Shown one piece after another: positions 19,316 through 28,276 of a stretch of DNA of 64,000 nucleotides. The notes under the pieces were generated by a model, which saw nothing but the letters and a program-made list of their open reading frames with translations, was not told where the DNA came from and made no database searches. The position numbers were made by a program, and so were the translations under genes. The stretch is from Stenotrophomonas chelatiphaga (GTDB lineage: Bacteria; Pseudomonadota; Gammaproteobacteria; Xanthomonadales; Xanthomonadaceae): assembly GCF_001431535.1 (NCBI RefSeq), contig NZ_LDJK01000081.1, positions 1 through 64,000 of the forward strand, read 5' to 3'. Each line of letters opens with the position of its first letter. Positions within the stretch are counted from its first letter, which is position 1.

Positions 19316-21090
19316 GCGCGCACCTGCCGCGGGTCGGGGTGCAGCAGGCCGTCGGGCAGCCGCAACGTGCTGTCGGCCCAGGCGATGGCCGCGGGGCTGT
19401 GGGTGGCGATGATCACACTGCGACCGCGCGCATGGATCGCCAGCGCCTGCAGCAGGGCCGCTTCGGTACGCGGATCCAGGAACGCGGTGGGTTCATCCAG
19501 CAGCAGGATGCCGGGATTGCGCAGCAGCAGCCGGGCCAGGCCGATGCGCCGCGCTTCACCGCCGGACAAACCGAAGCCGCGCTCGCCGATCACCGTATCC
19601 AGTCCGTCGGGCAGGCGGTCGGCGAAGGCCAGCACCTGCGCGGCCCCGGCCGCCTGGCGCAGGGTGGCCAGGCTGGCGGTTGGATCGGCAAGCCGCAGGT
19701 TGTCGGCGATGCTGCCGTGGAACAGATAGGGGCGCTGGCCGGCATAACCGACTTCCAGTCCCGGACGCACGGTGATGCTGCCCTCGCGTGGCGGCAGCCA
19801 GCCGGCCAAGGCTTCAAGCAGGGTGCTCTTGCCGCTGCCGCTGGGCCCCACAACCGCCAGTCGCTGGTTCGGTTCCAGCTGGAAACCGAGGTCCTGCAGC
19901 ACATCGTGGCCTGCACCCAGCGGGCGCAGGACCAGCCCACGCGCCTGCAGCACGGGCGCGTGCACCTGCACCGGCTCTGCAGGCACACTGACCGGCGCCC
20001 GCCGCGGGGCAGGTCCCACCGCAGGCCCGGGCAGCTCGCCGAGCAGGCGTTCGATCTCCGCGGCAGCGGCCAGCGCGTTGGCACGATCATGGTAGTGCGC
20101 GGCGAGGCGACGAAGCGGCGCATAGAATTCCGGTGCCAGCAGCAGGCAGAACAGGCCCGCCCCCAGCGTGGGCACCTGCGCATGCAGGGACATCATGCCG
20201 AGGTAGCTCAGGCCCAGGTACAGCGCCACCATCGCCACGCTGACCGATGCGAAAAACTCCAGCACGGTGGAGGAAAGGAACGCGATCCGCAGCACTTTCA
20301 TCGTGCGCTCGCGCACGCCATCGGCGGCCTCGGCCACGCCCTCCAGTTCGGCCTGGCCGCGGCCGTACAGGCGCAGCAGGCCCAGTCCCTTGATACGGTC
20401 GGCGAAGTGCCCGCTCATCCGTGCCAGCTCACCCAACTGGGCGCGCCCGGCCGCTTCGGCGCCCCAGCCCACCAGCATCATGAAGAACGGCACCAGCGGC
20501 GCGGTCGCGATGAAGATGATCGCCACCACCCAGTCCACCCAGGCCACTGCCACGGCGATGATCAGCGGCACCACCACCACCTCGATGCGCACCGGCTGGA
20601 AGCCGCTGTAGTAGTTCTCGATGGCATCGGCATGGGCCAGCATCACTTCGCCAAGCTCGCCGCTGCGCTGTTGCCGCAGCCACAGTGGCCCCTTGCCCAG
20701 CACGCTGGCATAGGCACGTTCGCGCAGCGCCAGCCGTGCTGCATCGGCTACATCGCCGGCGCACGCCTGGGTCGCGCTGCCCAGCAGGGTGCGCAGCAGC
20801 AGCACCACGCCCAGCCCCGCCAGCACCCACGCGCCGTCGGCCAGCGGTGCGCCTTCGAACAGCACGTGCTGGACCAGCCAGGCAATCGCCCCGGCCTGGG
20901 CCACCAGCAGCACCCCGGAAACGCTGATCGCGGTGGCGGCCAGCCGGCGGCGGCCGCTTGCCGCGGCTCCCAGCGTATCCAACCAGTGCTGGCGCGCCTT
21001 GCGCTGCAGCGCTTCGTGGCGCTGGGCTTGGATCAACTGGGTTTCGATGTCCTGGCTCACGGTGGCTCGGCTGGAACGGTGTGGGGGCAT
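19312..21090 (-). CDS. cydD: Thiol reductant ABC exporter subunit CydD
   Basis: Partner half-transporter of CydC. The 592-residue form has an N-terminal six-helix membrane domain and an ABC domain with Walker A GPSGSGKST (near 418), signature LSGGEARRIGLARLLL and Walker B ILLLDEPTAFLD. The start is uncertain: ATG at 21090 has AGGGAG 11 bases upstream, while a GTG at 21060 (VSQDIETQL) would be ten residues shorter and is closer to family N-termini. The FNR box at 21179-21192 could control it as well as cydA. Confidence 0.92.
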   Translation of the reverse strand: MPPHRSSRATVSQDIETQLIQAQRHEALQRKARQHWLDTLGAAASGRRRLAATAISVSGVLLVAQAGAIAWLVQHVLFEGAPLADGAWVLAGLGVVLLLRTLLGSATQACAGDVADAARLALRERAYASVLGKGPLWLRQQRSGELGEVMLAHADAIENYYSGFQPVRIEVVVVPLIIAVAVAWVDWVVAIIFIATAPLVPFFMMLVGWGAEAAGRAQLGELARMSGHFADRIKGLGLLRLYGRGQAELEGVAEAADGVRERTMKVLRIAFLSSTVLEFFASVSVAMVALYLGLSYLGMMSLHAQVPTLGAGLFCLLLAPEFYAPLRRLAAHYHDRANALAAAAEIERLLGELPGPAVGPAPRRAPVSVPAEPVQVHAPVLQARGLVLRPLGAGHDVLQDLGFQLEPNQRLAVVGPSGSGKSTLLEALAGWLPPREGSITVRPGLEVGYAGQRPYLFHGSIADNLRLADPTASLATLRQAAGAAQVLAFADRLPDGLDTVIGERGFGLSGGEARRIGLARLLLRNPGILLLDEPTAFLDPRTEAALLQALAIHARGRSVIIATHSPAAIAWADSTLRLPDGLLHPDPRQVRA

Positions 21091-21178
21091 TGTAGGCGCA
21101 GCTCCCTGCACCCCTGCGGCGCCCGGTCGCACCGACGTAGCGGTTGGCATACGATTGCGCCGGGGATCCCTTCATACA

Positions 21179-21192
21179 TTGATCTGAATCAA
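21179..21192. promoter_or_regulatory. FNR/ANR box
   Basis: TTGATctgaATCAA is a perfect match to the FNR consensus TTGAT-N4-ATCAA. It lies between divergent cydD and cydA with its centre about 97 bp before the cydA ATG. CATCAT at 21215-21220 (4 of 6 matches to a -10 element) sits where the -10 would be if the box were centred at -41.5, as in class II FNR-activated promoters. Oxygen-limited activation of cytochrome bd is therefore expected; this is inference from motif and spacing. Confidence 0.85.
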
Positions 21193-21282
21193 GGCTGTTC
21201 GAAGTAGTGGGTCACATCATCGCTCCACGTAGACCACCCTTCCCGCAACCCCAACGGCACTATCCCACGAGGTAGCCAGGCC

Positions 21283-22869
21283 ATGATTGATTCGACAGTC
21301 GTAGAACTGTCGCGGCTGCAGTTCGCCCTGACCGCGATGTACCACTTCCTCTTCGTCCCGCTCACCCTTGGCCTGTCCTTCCTGGTGGCCATCATGGAAA
21401 GCGTGTACGTCATGACCCGCAAGCCGGTCTGGCGCCAGATGACCCTGTTCTGGGGCACGCTGTTCGGCATCAACTTCGCCATCGGCGTGGCCACCGGCCT
21501 GGTAATGGAGTTCCAGTTCGGCATGAACTGGTCCTACTACAGCCATTACGTCGGCGACATCTTCGGTGCGCCGCTCGCGATCGAAGGCCTGATGGCGTTC
21601 TTCCTCGAAGCCACCCTGATCGGGCTGTTCTTCTTCGGATGGAAGCGGCTGACCCCGGTCAAGCACCTGGCCGTAACCTGGTTCATGGCGCTGGGCACCA
21701 ACCTGTCGGCGGTATGGATCCTGATCGCCAACGGCTGGATGCAGAACCCCACCGGCGCGGTGTTCAACCCGGAAACGATGCGCATGGAGGTGGTCGACTT
21801 CGCCGCGGTGCTGCTCAACCCGGTGGCGCAGGCCAAGTTCGTGCACACCGTCAGCGCCGGCTACGTGACCGGTGCGATCTTCGTGATGTCCATCAGTGCG
21901 TTCTACCTGCTGCGCAACAAGCACCGTGACATGGCGCGCCGCTCCTTCGCAGTGGCGGCCGCCTTCGGCCTGCTGTCCTCGCTGTCGGTGGTGGTGCTGG
22001 GTGACGAAAGCGGTTATGCCGCCAGTGAACACCAGAAGATGAAGCTGGCTGCGATCGAAGCGATGTGGGAGACCGAGCGGGCACCGGCGGACTTCACCGC
22101 CTTCGGCATTCCCAACCAGGCGACCCAGCAGAACGACTTCGCGATCAAGATCCCCTACCTGATGGGGCTGATCGCCACCCGTTCGGTGGACCAGCCGATT
22201 CCCGGCATCCTGGAACTGGTGGAACGGGCCGAGCACCGCATCCGCGGCGGTCAGATCGCCTACGGGGCGCTGCAGCGCGTGCGTGCGGACAAGAACGATC
22301 TGCAGGCGCGCGAGATGTTCGACCGCCACTGGCAGGACCTCGGCCATGGCCTGCTGCTGAAGCGCTACCGCGACGACATCGGCAACGCCACGCCGGAAGA
22401 AATCAGCAAGGCGGCGATGGACACCGTACCGCGGGTCGCTCCGCTGTTCTGGACCTTCCGCATCATGGCCGGGCTGGGCTTCTACCTGATCGCCTTCTTC
22501 GCACTGGCGTTCTATTACTCCTGCCGCAACAACTTCCAGGACAAGCGCTGGTTCCTGACCCTGGCCCTGTGGTCGCTGCCGGCGCCGTGGATCGCCATCG
22601 AATGCGGTTGGTTCGTTGCCGAATACGGTCGCCAGCCGTGGGCCGTGGATGGCGTGCTGCCCACGTTCTACGCTGCCTCCGGCCTGGCCCTGCATGAAAT
22701 CCTGACCACCCTGGCGGTGTTCACGCTGTTGTACACGGTGCTGCTGGTGATCGAGGTCAAGCTGATGCTGAAGGCCATCCGCACCGGCCCCGACGAGATC
22801 CTGCCGTCCCTGCAGGCGCCGCGCGCGTCCGTTTCCCACAATGCCGCCCCGGCCCCAGGCCAGGCGTAA
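21283..22869 (+). CDS. cydA: Cytochrome bd ubiquinol oxidase subunit I
   Basis: Quinol-oxidising, haem-carrying subunit of the high-affinity terminal oxidase in the inner membrane. The 528-residue length is that of the long Q-loop (E. coli-like) class. His21 in TAMYHFLFVPLTLG is the haem b595 ligand position, and FVHTVSAGY and FWTFRIMAGLG contain the other haem-ligand regions; the Q-loop has GDESGYAASEHQKMKLAAIEAMWET and the GRQPW motif is present. It heads cydABX. Confidence 0.97.
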   Translation: MIDSTVVELSRLQFALTAMYHFLFVPLTLGLSFLVAIMESVYVMTRKPVWRQMTLFWGTLFGINFAIGVATGLVMEFQFGMNWSYYSHYVGDIFGAPLAIEGLMAFFLEATLIGLFFFGWKRLTPVKHLAVTWFMALGTNLSAVWILIANGWMQNPTGAVFNPETMRMEVVDFAAVLLNPVAQAKFVHTVSAGYVTGAIFVMSISAFYLLRNKHRDMARRSFAVAAAFGLLSSLSVVVLGDESGYAASEHQKMKLAAIEAMWETERAPADFTAFGIPNQATQQNDFAIKIPYLMGLIATRSVDQPIPGILELVERAEHRIRGGQIAYGALQRVRADKNDLQAREMFDRHWQDLGHGLLLKRYRDDIGNATPEEISKAAMDTVPRVAPLFWTFRIMAGLGFYLIAFFALAFYYSCRNNFQDKRWFLTLALWSLPAPWIAIECGWFVAEYGRQPWAVDGVLPTFYAASGLALHEILTTLAVFTLLYTVLLVIEVKLMLKAIRTGPDEILPSLQAPRASVSHNAAPAPGQA

Positions 22870-22884
22870 GGCAGGAGAACCCCG

Positions 22885-24039
22885 ATGGAATTCCTTGGAC
22901 TCGATTACACCACCCTGCGCATCATCTGGTGGCTGCTGCTGGGCATCCTGCTGATCGGCTGGGCGGTGATGGATGGCTTCGACCTCGGTGTCGGCACGCT
23001 GCTGCCGTTCGTGGCGAAGACCGACGACGAACGCCGGCTGGTGATCAACACCATCGGCCCGGTGTGGGAAGGCAACCAGGTCTGGCTGGTACTGGGCGGC
23101 GGTGCGATCTTCGCCGCCTGGCCGCCGCTGTACGCGGTCAGCTTCTCCGGCTTCTACCTGGCCATCTTCGCCATGCTGTTCGGCCTGATCCTGCGCCCGG
23201 TGGGCTTCAAGTACCGCAGCAAGATGCCCGGCAAGCGCTGGCGCGACAACTGGGACCGGGTGCTGTTCGTCGGCGGCCTGCTGCCCGGCCTGATCGCCGG
23301 CGTGGCGGTGGGCAACGTGCTGCTGGGCGTGCCGTTCCACTTCGATGACAGCATGCGGATCTTCTACACCGGCTCGTTCTTCGGCCTGCTCACCCCGTTC
23401 GCACTGATCGCCGGAGGGGTCAGCGTGGCGATGCTGGTGTCGCACGGGGCGGCCATGCTGGTGTTGAAGACCGACGGCCCGGTGGCCGAACGCTCCGCCC
23501 GCTATGGCAGCGTGGCGGCGCTGCTCAGCTTCGTGCTGTTCGCCCTGGCCGGCGCCTGGGTGGCCTTCGGCCTGCCGGGTTATGAAATCACCTCGCAGGT
23601 GGTCACCGATGGCCCGACCAATCCCTTGCTGAAAACCGCCGCCGAGGGCGCCGCGGCCGGCGGCTGGCTGCGCAACTACAGCAGCATGCCGGCCACCCTG
23701 CTGGCACCGATCGTCGGCCTGCTTGGCGCACTGGCCAGTGCGGTGCTGCTGCGTGCCCGGCGTGGCGGCCTGGCGTTCCTGGCCTCGGGGGCGTCGATCA
23801 CCGGCATCATCCTGACCGTCGGTTTCGCGATCTTCCCGTTCCTGCTGCCCTCCTCCAGCCAGCCCGGTTCCAGCCTGACCGTATGGGATGCCTCCTCCAG
23901 CCACCTCACGCTGTTCATCATGCTGGTGGCCACGGTGATCTTCCTGCCGATCGTGCTGGCCTACACCACCTGGGTCTACCGGGTGCTGAAGGGCAAGACC
24001 ACGGCCGAAGACATGTCAGACAACCCCAACGCGTATTGA
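22885..24039 (+). CDS. cydB: Cytochrome bd ubiquinol oxidase subunit II
   Basis: Structural partner of CydA with about eight to nine membrane helices; 384 residues, the usual length. The N-terminal signature [23 protein letters not shown] and [23 protein letters not shown] are typical of the long-loop bd class. A ribosome site (GGCAGGAGAA) precedes the ATG, and only 15 bp separate it from cydA. Confidence 0.97.
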   Translation: MEFLGLDYTTLRIIWWLLLGILLIGWAVMDGFDLGVGTLLPFVAKTDDERRLVINTIGPVWEGNQVWLVLGGGAIFAAWPPLYAVSFSGFYLAIFAMLFGLILRPVGFKYRSKMPGKRWRDNWDRVLFVGGLLPGLIAGVAVGNVLLGVPFHFDDSMRIFYTGSFFGLLTPFALIAGGVSVAMLVSHGAAMLVLKTDGPVAERSARYGSVAALLSFVLFALAGAWVAFGLPGYEITSQVVTDGPTNPLLKTAAEGAAAGGWLRNYSSMPATLLAPIVGLLGALASAVLLRARRGGLAFLASGASITGIILTVGFAIFPFLLPSSSQPGSSLTVWDASSSHLTLFIMLVATVIFLPIVLAYTTWVYRVLKGKTTAEDMSDNPNAY

Positions 24040-24046
24040 CCCCCAC

Positions 24047-24067
24047 GTGCCGGCCAACCGCCGGCAC
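24047..24067. promoter_or_regulatory. Stem-loop between cydB and cydX
   Basis: GTGCCGGC and GCCGGCAC form a perfect 8-bp stem around a 5-base loop, starting 8 bp after the cydB stop. No T-tract follows, so it should not terminate cydX transcription; it may protect the cydAB message 3' end or set CydX stoichiometry. Function inferred only from position. Confidence 0.45.
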
Positions 24068-24085
24068 CTCTTGAAGGAGCGCACC

Positions 24086-24202
24086 ATGTGGTATTTCGCC
24101 TGGATCCTCGGCACCGGCCTGGCCTCGGTCGTGGCCATCCTCAACGGCATGTGGTTCGAAGCCCGCGAGTCGGGCAGCATCGACGGCCGCGACGGCAAAT
24201 GA
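24086..24202 (+). CDS. cydX: Cytochrome bd oxidase small subunit CydX
   Basis: A 38-residue single-pass membrane protein beginning MWYFAWILGTGLA and continuing VVAILNGMWFE, the CydX signature (WYF-W-LG-G-A, then N-MW-E). CydX binds CydA and stabilises haems in the bd oxidase. AAGGAG lies 7 bases before the ATG. It ends with a short charged tail. It is 46 bp after cydB, completing a cydABX operon. Confidence 0.95.
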   Translation: MWYFAWILGTGLASVVAILNGMWFEARESGSIDGRDGK

Positions 24203-24215
24203 TGTAACAAAAGTG

Positions 24216-24244
24216 TTGCCGCCTTGGCCTTCACACGGTATCTT
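24216..24244 (+). promoter_or_regulatory. Promoter of first tRNA-Pro gene
   Basis: TTGCCG at 24216-24221 and TATCTT at 24239-24244 are separated by exactly 17 bp, and the tRNA begins 12 bp after the -10. The same layout recurs before the second tRNA copy. It begins 13 bp after the cydX stop. Confidence 0.6.
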
Positions 24245-24256
24245 AGGCGGCTCCTT

Positions 24257-24333
<77 letters not shown>

Positions 24334-24374
24334 CTCTGGTGGTCGGAACGACCGAAGGAAAAATCAGATTCCCC

Positions 24375-24403
24375 TTGCCGCCGAGTGCGGGAATCGATAT
24401 GAT
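24375..24403 (+). promoter_or_regulatory. Promoter of second tRNA-Pro gene
   Basis: TTGCCG at 24375-24380, 17 bp, TATGAT at 24398-24403; the tRNA starts 14 bp later. The -10 is a better match than in the first copy. The conserved segment aggcggct follows the -10 in both copies, showing that the duplication included the promoter. Confidence 0.65.
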
Positions 24404-24417
24404 AGGCGGCTACCCTT

Positions 24418-24494
<77 letters not shown>

Positions 24495-24511
24495 CTTTGT
24501 TGGTCACGAAG

Positions 24512-24547
24512 AAACCTGGAAGACGACGGTCTCCCGGGTTTTTTTGT
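24512..24547 (+). terminator. Rho-independent terminator after tRNA-Pro copy 2
   Basis: AAACCTGG pairs with CCGGGTTT (one G-U pair), extended inward by AGAC/GTCT, and the 3' side runs into seven T. It ends the tRNA transcript before the MFS gene. Confidence 0.8.
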
Positions 24548-24667
24548 GCCTGTCGTTTTTGCTGGCGACGTACAATGGCCACCTCCCCCACCCTGCCGCA
24601 CCGGCGTTCGCCCGGTGCCGCCGTTGCATCCGGAGGCCGCCGCGCGCGCCACCGGCAAGGATCCACC

Positions 24668-25888
24668 ATGAGCCCCACCGCCTCCCCGTCATCGCCTGCG
24701 CCTTCGCTGCTGCACGGGCGCGCCCTGGTCTTCGCCGCCATCGTGCTGGCCGCGGTCAACCTGCGCACCGCGGTGACCTCGGTCACCCCGCTGCTGGACG
24801 TGCTGGGCCAGACCTTCGGCTTCGGCACCACCATGACCGGCGTGCTCGGCATGCTGCCGACCGCTTCGTTCGCGCTGTTCGGTGTGTGCACGCCCCTGCT
24901 GGCGCGCCGCCTCGGCCTGGAACGCACCACGCTGCTGGCGATGTCGCTGGCGCTGGTCGGCCTGCTGCTGCGCTCCAGTGCGGTCGGCATGGGCAGCCTG
25001 CTGGCCGGTTCGGTCATCGCGCTGGCCGGCATGGGGATCGGCAACGTGGTGGTGCCCCCGCTGGTGAAGCGTTACTTCGCCAACAAGGTGGGCACGATGA
25101 GCACGCTGTACATCAGCGCGCTGCAGTTGGGCACCATGCTGCCGGCGTTGCTGGCGGTGCCGGTTGCCAACGCGGCCGGCTGGCGCGTGTCGCTGGGCAT
25201 GTGGGCGCTGCTGGCCCTGGCCGCGACCCTGCCGTGGCTGATGCTGGTGCGCCGCACCCCGCGCCACGATGTGATCACCGACAGCCCGGATCCGGGCGCC
25301 CAGCCGCACGGCCGGGTCTCCGCGACCTCGCTGGGCTGGGGCATGACGCTGATGTTCGGCATGACCTCGCTGATGACCTATTCGATGTTCACCTGGCTGC
25401 CGCGCATCGTGGTCGAAGCCGGCGCATCGCCGGCCTTCGGCGGGGTGATGGTGGCGATGTTCTCCGCGCTGGGCCTGCTGCCTTCGCTGGTGATTCCGTC
25501 GCTTGCGGTGCGCATGGCCAACCCGTTCCCGCTGGTGCTGATCGGCTTCGGCGCCTTCGTGGTGGCCTTCGCCGGGCTGCTGCTGGCGCCGATGAAGGCC
25601 CCGCTGCTGTGGGCCTGCCTGCTGGGCCTGGGTCCGTCGACCTTCCCGCTCGCGCTCACCCTGATCAACCTGCGCACCCGCACCCCGACCGGATCGGCCG
25701 CGCTGTCCGGCTTCATGCAGGGCGTCGGCTACAGCTTCAGTTGCCTGGGTCCTTTCCTGGTGGGTTGGCTGCACGACATGAGCGGCAGCTGGACGTTGCC
25801 GTTCGGGTTCCTGTTCTGCTGCGCGCTGGTGATGCTGTGCGCGTCGTGGTTCGCCTGCAAGCCGCGCAAGCTCGAAGACCTGTGGTGA
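24668..25888 (+). CDS. CynX/NimT-family MFS transporter
   Basis: A 406-residue inner-membrane permease with about 12 helices. The start of helix 1 (ALVFAAIVLAAVNLRTAVTSVTPLL) carries the NLR-A-TSV-PLL pattern of the CynX/NimT family (cyanate, nitroimidazole and related exporters or importers). Substrate cannot be predicted; no cyanase gene is nearby. The ATG at 24668 is preferred because the upstream extension of the frame runs through the terminator region. It is followed by 350 bp without a gene. Confidence 0.8.
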   Translation: MSPTASPSSPAPSLLHGRALVFAAIVLAAVNLRTAVTSVTPLLDVLGQTFGFGTTMTGVLGMLPTASFALFGVCTPLLARRLGLERTTLLAMSLALVGLLLRSSAVGMGSLLAGSVIALAGMGIGNVVVPPLVKRYFANKVGTMSTLYISALQLGTMLPALLAVPVANAAGWRVSLGMWALLALAATLPWLMLVRRTPRHDVITDSPDPGAQPHGRVSATSLGWGMTLMFGMTSLMTYSMFTWLPRIVVEAGASPAFGGVMVAMFSALGLLPSLVIPSLAVRMANPFPLVLIGFGAFVVAFAGLLLAPMKAPLLWACLLGLGPSTFPLALTLINLRTRTPTGSAALSGFMQGVGYSFSCLGPFLVGWLHDMSGSWTLPFGFLFCCALVMLCASWFACKPRKLEDLW

Positions 25889-26238
25889 AACACGTCGCTG
25901 GGTGAAAAGCCATCCACGACAATCGCGTTATGATCCGTCGCAACTGACGCAACGCGTCACTTGTCGACCCTGCATCTGTCGCAGGGCGTCTTCCTGCGGT
26001 GGCGGCCGCAGCATGAACGTCCGTAGCCGGACGTGCATCCAGTCGCCCCCGCATTGCGTATAGGGGCAAGGATGCGGGCAAAGTCACTGGCAGCAGGCAC
26101 GATCAGGCTGGACCGGCCCGCCTTCGCATCCCTCGATTTCATCACGCGGCTCCGCAACGCGTCGTTGCAGGGGCTTGGCACGTGATGTGCGTCACACTTT
26201 CTAATTCTTTATCGCACGAACCAGCTCCTGGGGGTTTC
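25889..26238. other. 350-bp intergenic region upstream of pgaA
   Basis: No gene is supported here. The segment contains several short inverted motifs (for example cgtccg-tagc-cggacg near 26018-26033) and, at its right end, a CRP/Clp-type palindrome 43 bp before the pgaA start. It is AT-richer near 26196-26213 (tttctaattctttatc), likely the pgaA promoter zone, although no clear -35/-10 pair could be fixed. Confidence 0.5.
26181..26196. promoter_or_regulatory. CRP/Clp-type binding site ahead of pgaA
   Basis: CGTGAtgtgcgTCACA matches the CRP-family consensus TGTGA-N6-TCACA at nine of ten positions. In xanthomonads the CRP homologue Clp uses this motif and is antagonised by cyclic di-GMP. The site is centred about 50 bp before the pgaA ATG. 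Direction of control (activation or repression) is not evident. Confidence 0.65.
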
Positions 26239-28275
26239 ATGTTTGTCCATCGTCCGCTGGCGCGTTGCGTCGGCCTGGCCTGCCTCGTCCTGGCGACAGG
26301 CGCGCATGCCGCCCTTGCCCCCGCCAACCGCGCCGAGCAGATGGCTGAAATCAGCCGCCATCGCGACCAGGCCCAGTGGCTGGATGCGCTGGCGGCGATC
26401 GAGCGCGCGCAGCAGTCCAGTCCCGGCGACGACCTGCTGTACAAGCTGCAGGTGCTGACGTTGGGTGATATCGGCAATGCCAGCCGTGCCTGGCAGCTGT
26501 ACCAGGCACGCCCGGACCTGTTCGATGCGGGCCAGAAGGAACGCTTCGAAGCGGACTACCTGGCTCGCCTGGTGGGCTGGAGCATGGCCTATGGCGAAAG
26601 CGAAGACACCCGCCTGGATGAAGCCGAAGACACCCTGGCGCTGATGGAAAACTACCTGCGGCGCGACGGCATCCCGCTGGCGCAGGCCCCCCGGCGCATC
26701 CGCCTGGACCGCCTGATCCTGCTCAACCGCTTGTCCCGCCACGCCCAGCTGCGCGAGGAGTATCTCGCCCTGCGCGCCGATGGCATCGAGCTGCCCGACT
26801 ACGTGCTGCCGGCGGTGGGCGACTCGCTGATGGCCACCCAGCATCCGGACGAGGCGATCCCGGTGCTGTCGCAGGCCGTGAAGAACGACCCTTCGCGCTT
26901 CCAGGCGCGCTCGGAACTGGCCTATGCGTACCTGGAAACCGAACAGGCGGACACCGCCATCGACTACCTGGTGGCCTGGCAGAAGGACGAGCCGATCTGG
27001 CGCTGGGGCCCGAACGCGCGTGCGCCCTACGCCAACTGGGCCCGCTATGAGGCCGACCTCAACCTGGCGATGATCCGCGCTTACAGCAACGACCTGCCCA
27101 CGGCCCAGGCCGAGCTGGAACAGCGGGTGGCGATCGGCCCGGGCAACGGCGGCCTGCAGACCGCGCTGGGCGGCGTGTACCAGATGCGCGGATGGCCACG
27201 GCGTGCGCTGGAGCGCCACCAGATGGCCTACACGCTGGATCCGCGCGATGTCTCTCCGCGCATCGGCATGTTCGAGTCCCACATCGCGCTGCAGCGCGAC
27301 GACCGCGCCCGTCCGATACACGACGACCTGCTGGCCCGCTACCCGAACCAGCCTTCGGTGCAGCGCATGGACCGCGCCTGGCGCGCGCACCGCGGCTGGC
27401 AGCTGGAAGCCAATGCGGAAGTCGGCCGCAGCAGTGGCGGTGGCGGCGCTTCGCCGCTGGGCAACGACGATGGCAGCTACCGCGTGCAGGCCTCTTCGCC
27501 GATCCTGGCCGATCGCTGGCGGGTGCTGGCCTTTGCAGACCGCCGTTCGGTGGACTTCCAGAACCAGCGCATCAACCCGTGGTGGTTCGGGGCCGGGGTG
27601 AACTACCGCTTCGACCAGCTGGATGGCGAGCTGGTGGTGCTGCACCCGAATGACGACGTCGGCGATACCGGCCTGCGCGCCGGACTCGGCTGGCAGTTCA
27701 ACGACCAGTGGCACATCGGCGCCAGCGCCGCACGCAACGATGCCGATGCCTCGATGCAGGCCCGCGTATCGGGCATCACCGCTGACAGCGTGGCGCTGGC
27801 CACGACCTATACCCGCAACGAGCGTACGCAGTGGCGGATCGGCGCCAGCCAGTACCGCTATGACGACGGCAACCGCCGCGACACCGTCAGCACCTCGGTG
27901 GAGCAGCGCCTGCTCAGCCGCCCGACCCTGCAGGTGGACGGGCTGGGCAGCCTGTATGCCAGCCGTGGCAGCCGCGATGACGTGCCCTACTTCAATCCCT
28001 CGCGCGACCGCTCGGTGGAAATCGGCCTGCGCATCGACCAGCAGTTGTGGCGGCACTACGAGAAGCATTTCCGCCACCGCCTGACCGTGTCGGTCGGCGA
28101 CTACTGGCAGGAAGACTTCGGCAGCGCACTGGTGCCCTCGGTGGAGTATCGCCACGAGTGGCAGATCGGCGCGGGGCGCATTTTCGAGTACGGGGTGCGC
28201 TGGTCGCGTCCGGTGTATGACGGCCAACGCGAGCGGCATGTCGGCCTGGAAGCCGGCCTGCGCTGGGGAGAATGA
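26239..28275 (+). CDS. pgaA: Poly-beta-1,6-N-acetylglucosamine export porin
   Basis: Outer-membrane exporter of the PNAG biofilm polymer. The 678-residue protein has a signal peptide (to about residue 21, ATGAHA), a periplasmic helical TPR superdomain to about 390 (for example ARSELAYAYLETEQADTAIDYLV), and a C-terminal beta-barrel that begins near GWQLEANAEVGRSSGG and alternates in strand-like fashion. GGGGG precedes the ATG; an upstream in-frame ATG at 26182 would give a poor leader and would overlap the Clp site. First gene of pgaABCD, 1 bp before pgaB. Confidence 0.92.
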   Translation: MFVHRPLARCVGLACLVLATGAHAALAPANRAEQMAEISRHRDQAQWLDALAAIERAQQSSPGDDLLYKLQVLTLGDIGNASRAWQLYQARPDLFDAGQKERFEADYLARLVGWSMAYGESEDTRLDEAEDTLALMENYLRRDGIPLAQAPRRIRLDRLILLNRLSRHAQLREEYLALRADGIELPDYVLPAVGDSLMATQHPDEAIPVLSQAVKNDPSRFQARSELAYAYLETEQADTAIDYLVAWQKDEPIWRWGPNARAPYANWARYEADLNLAMIRAYSNDLPTAQAELEQRVAIGPGNGGLQTALGGVYQMRGWPRRALERHQMAYTLDPRDVSPRIGMFESHIALQRDDRARPIHDDLLARYPNQPSVQRMDRAWRAHRGWQLEANAEVGRSSGGGGASPLGNDDGSYRVQASSPILADRWRVLAFADRRSVDFQNQRINPWWFGAGVNYRFDQLDGELVVLHPNDDVGDTGLRAGLGWQFNDQWHIGASAARNDADASMQARVSGITADSVALATTYTRNERTQWRIGASQYRYDDGNRRDTVSTSVEQRLLSRPTLQVDGLGSLYASRGSRDDVPYFNPSRDRSVEIGLRIDQQLWRHYEKHFRHRLTVSVGDYWQEDFGSALVPSVEYRHEWQIGAGRIFEYGVRWSRPVYDGQRERHVGLEAGLRWGE

Positions 28276-28276
28276 G

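Noticed and set aside
21217-23904. 895-codon minus-strand frame opposite cydA and cydB
   Set aside because: Low-complexity shadow of two clear membrane-protein genes.
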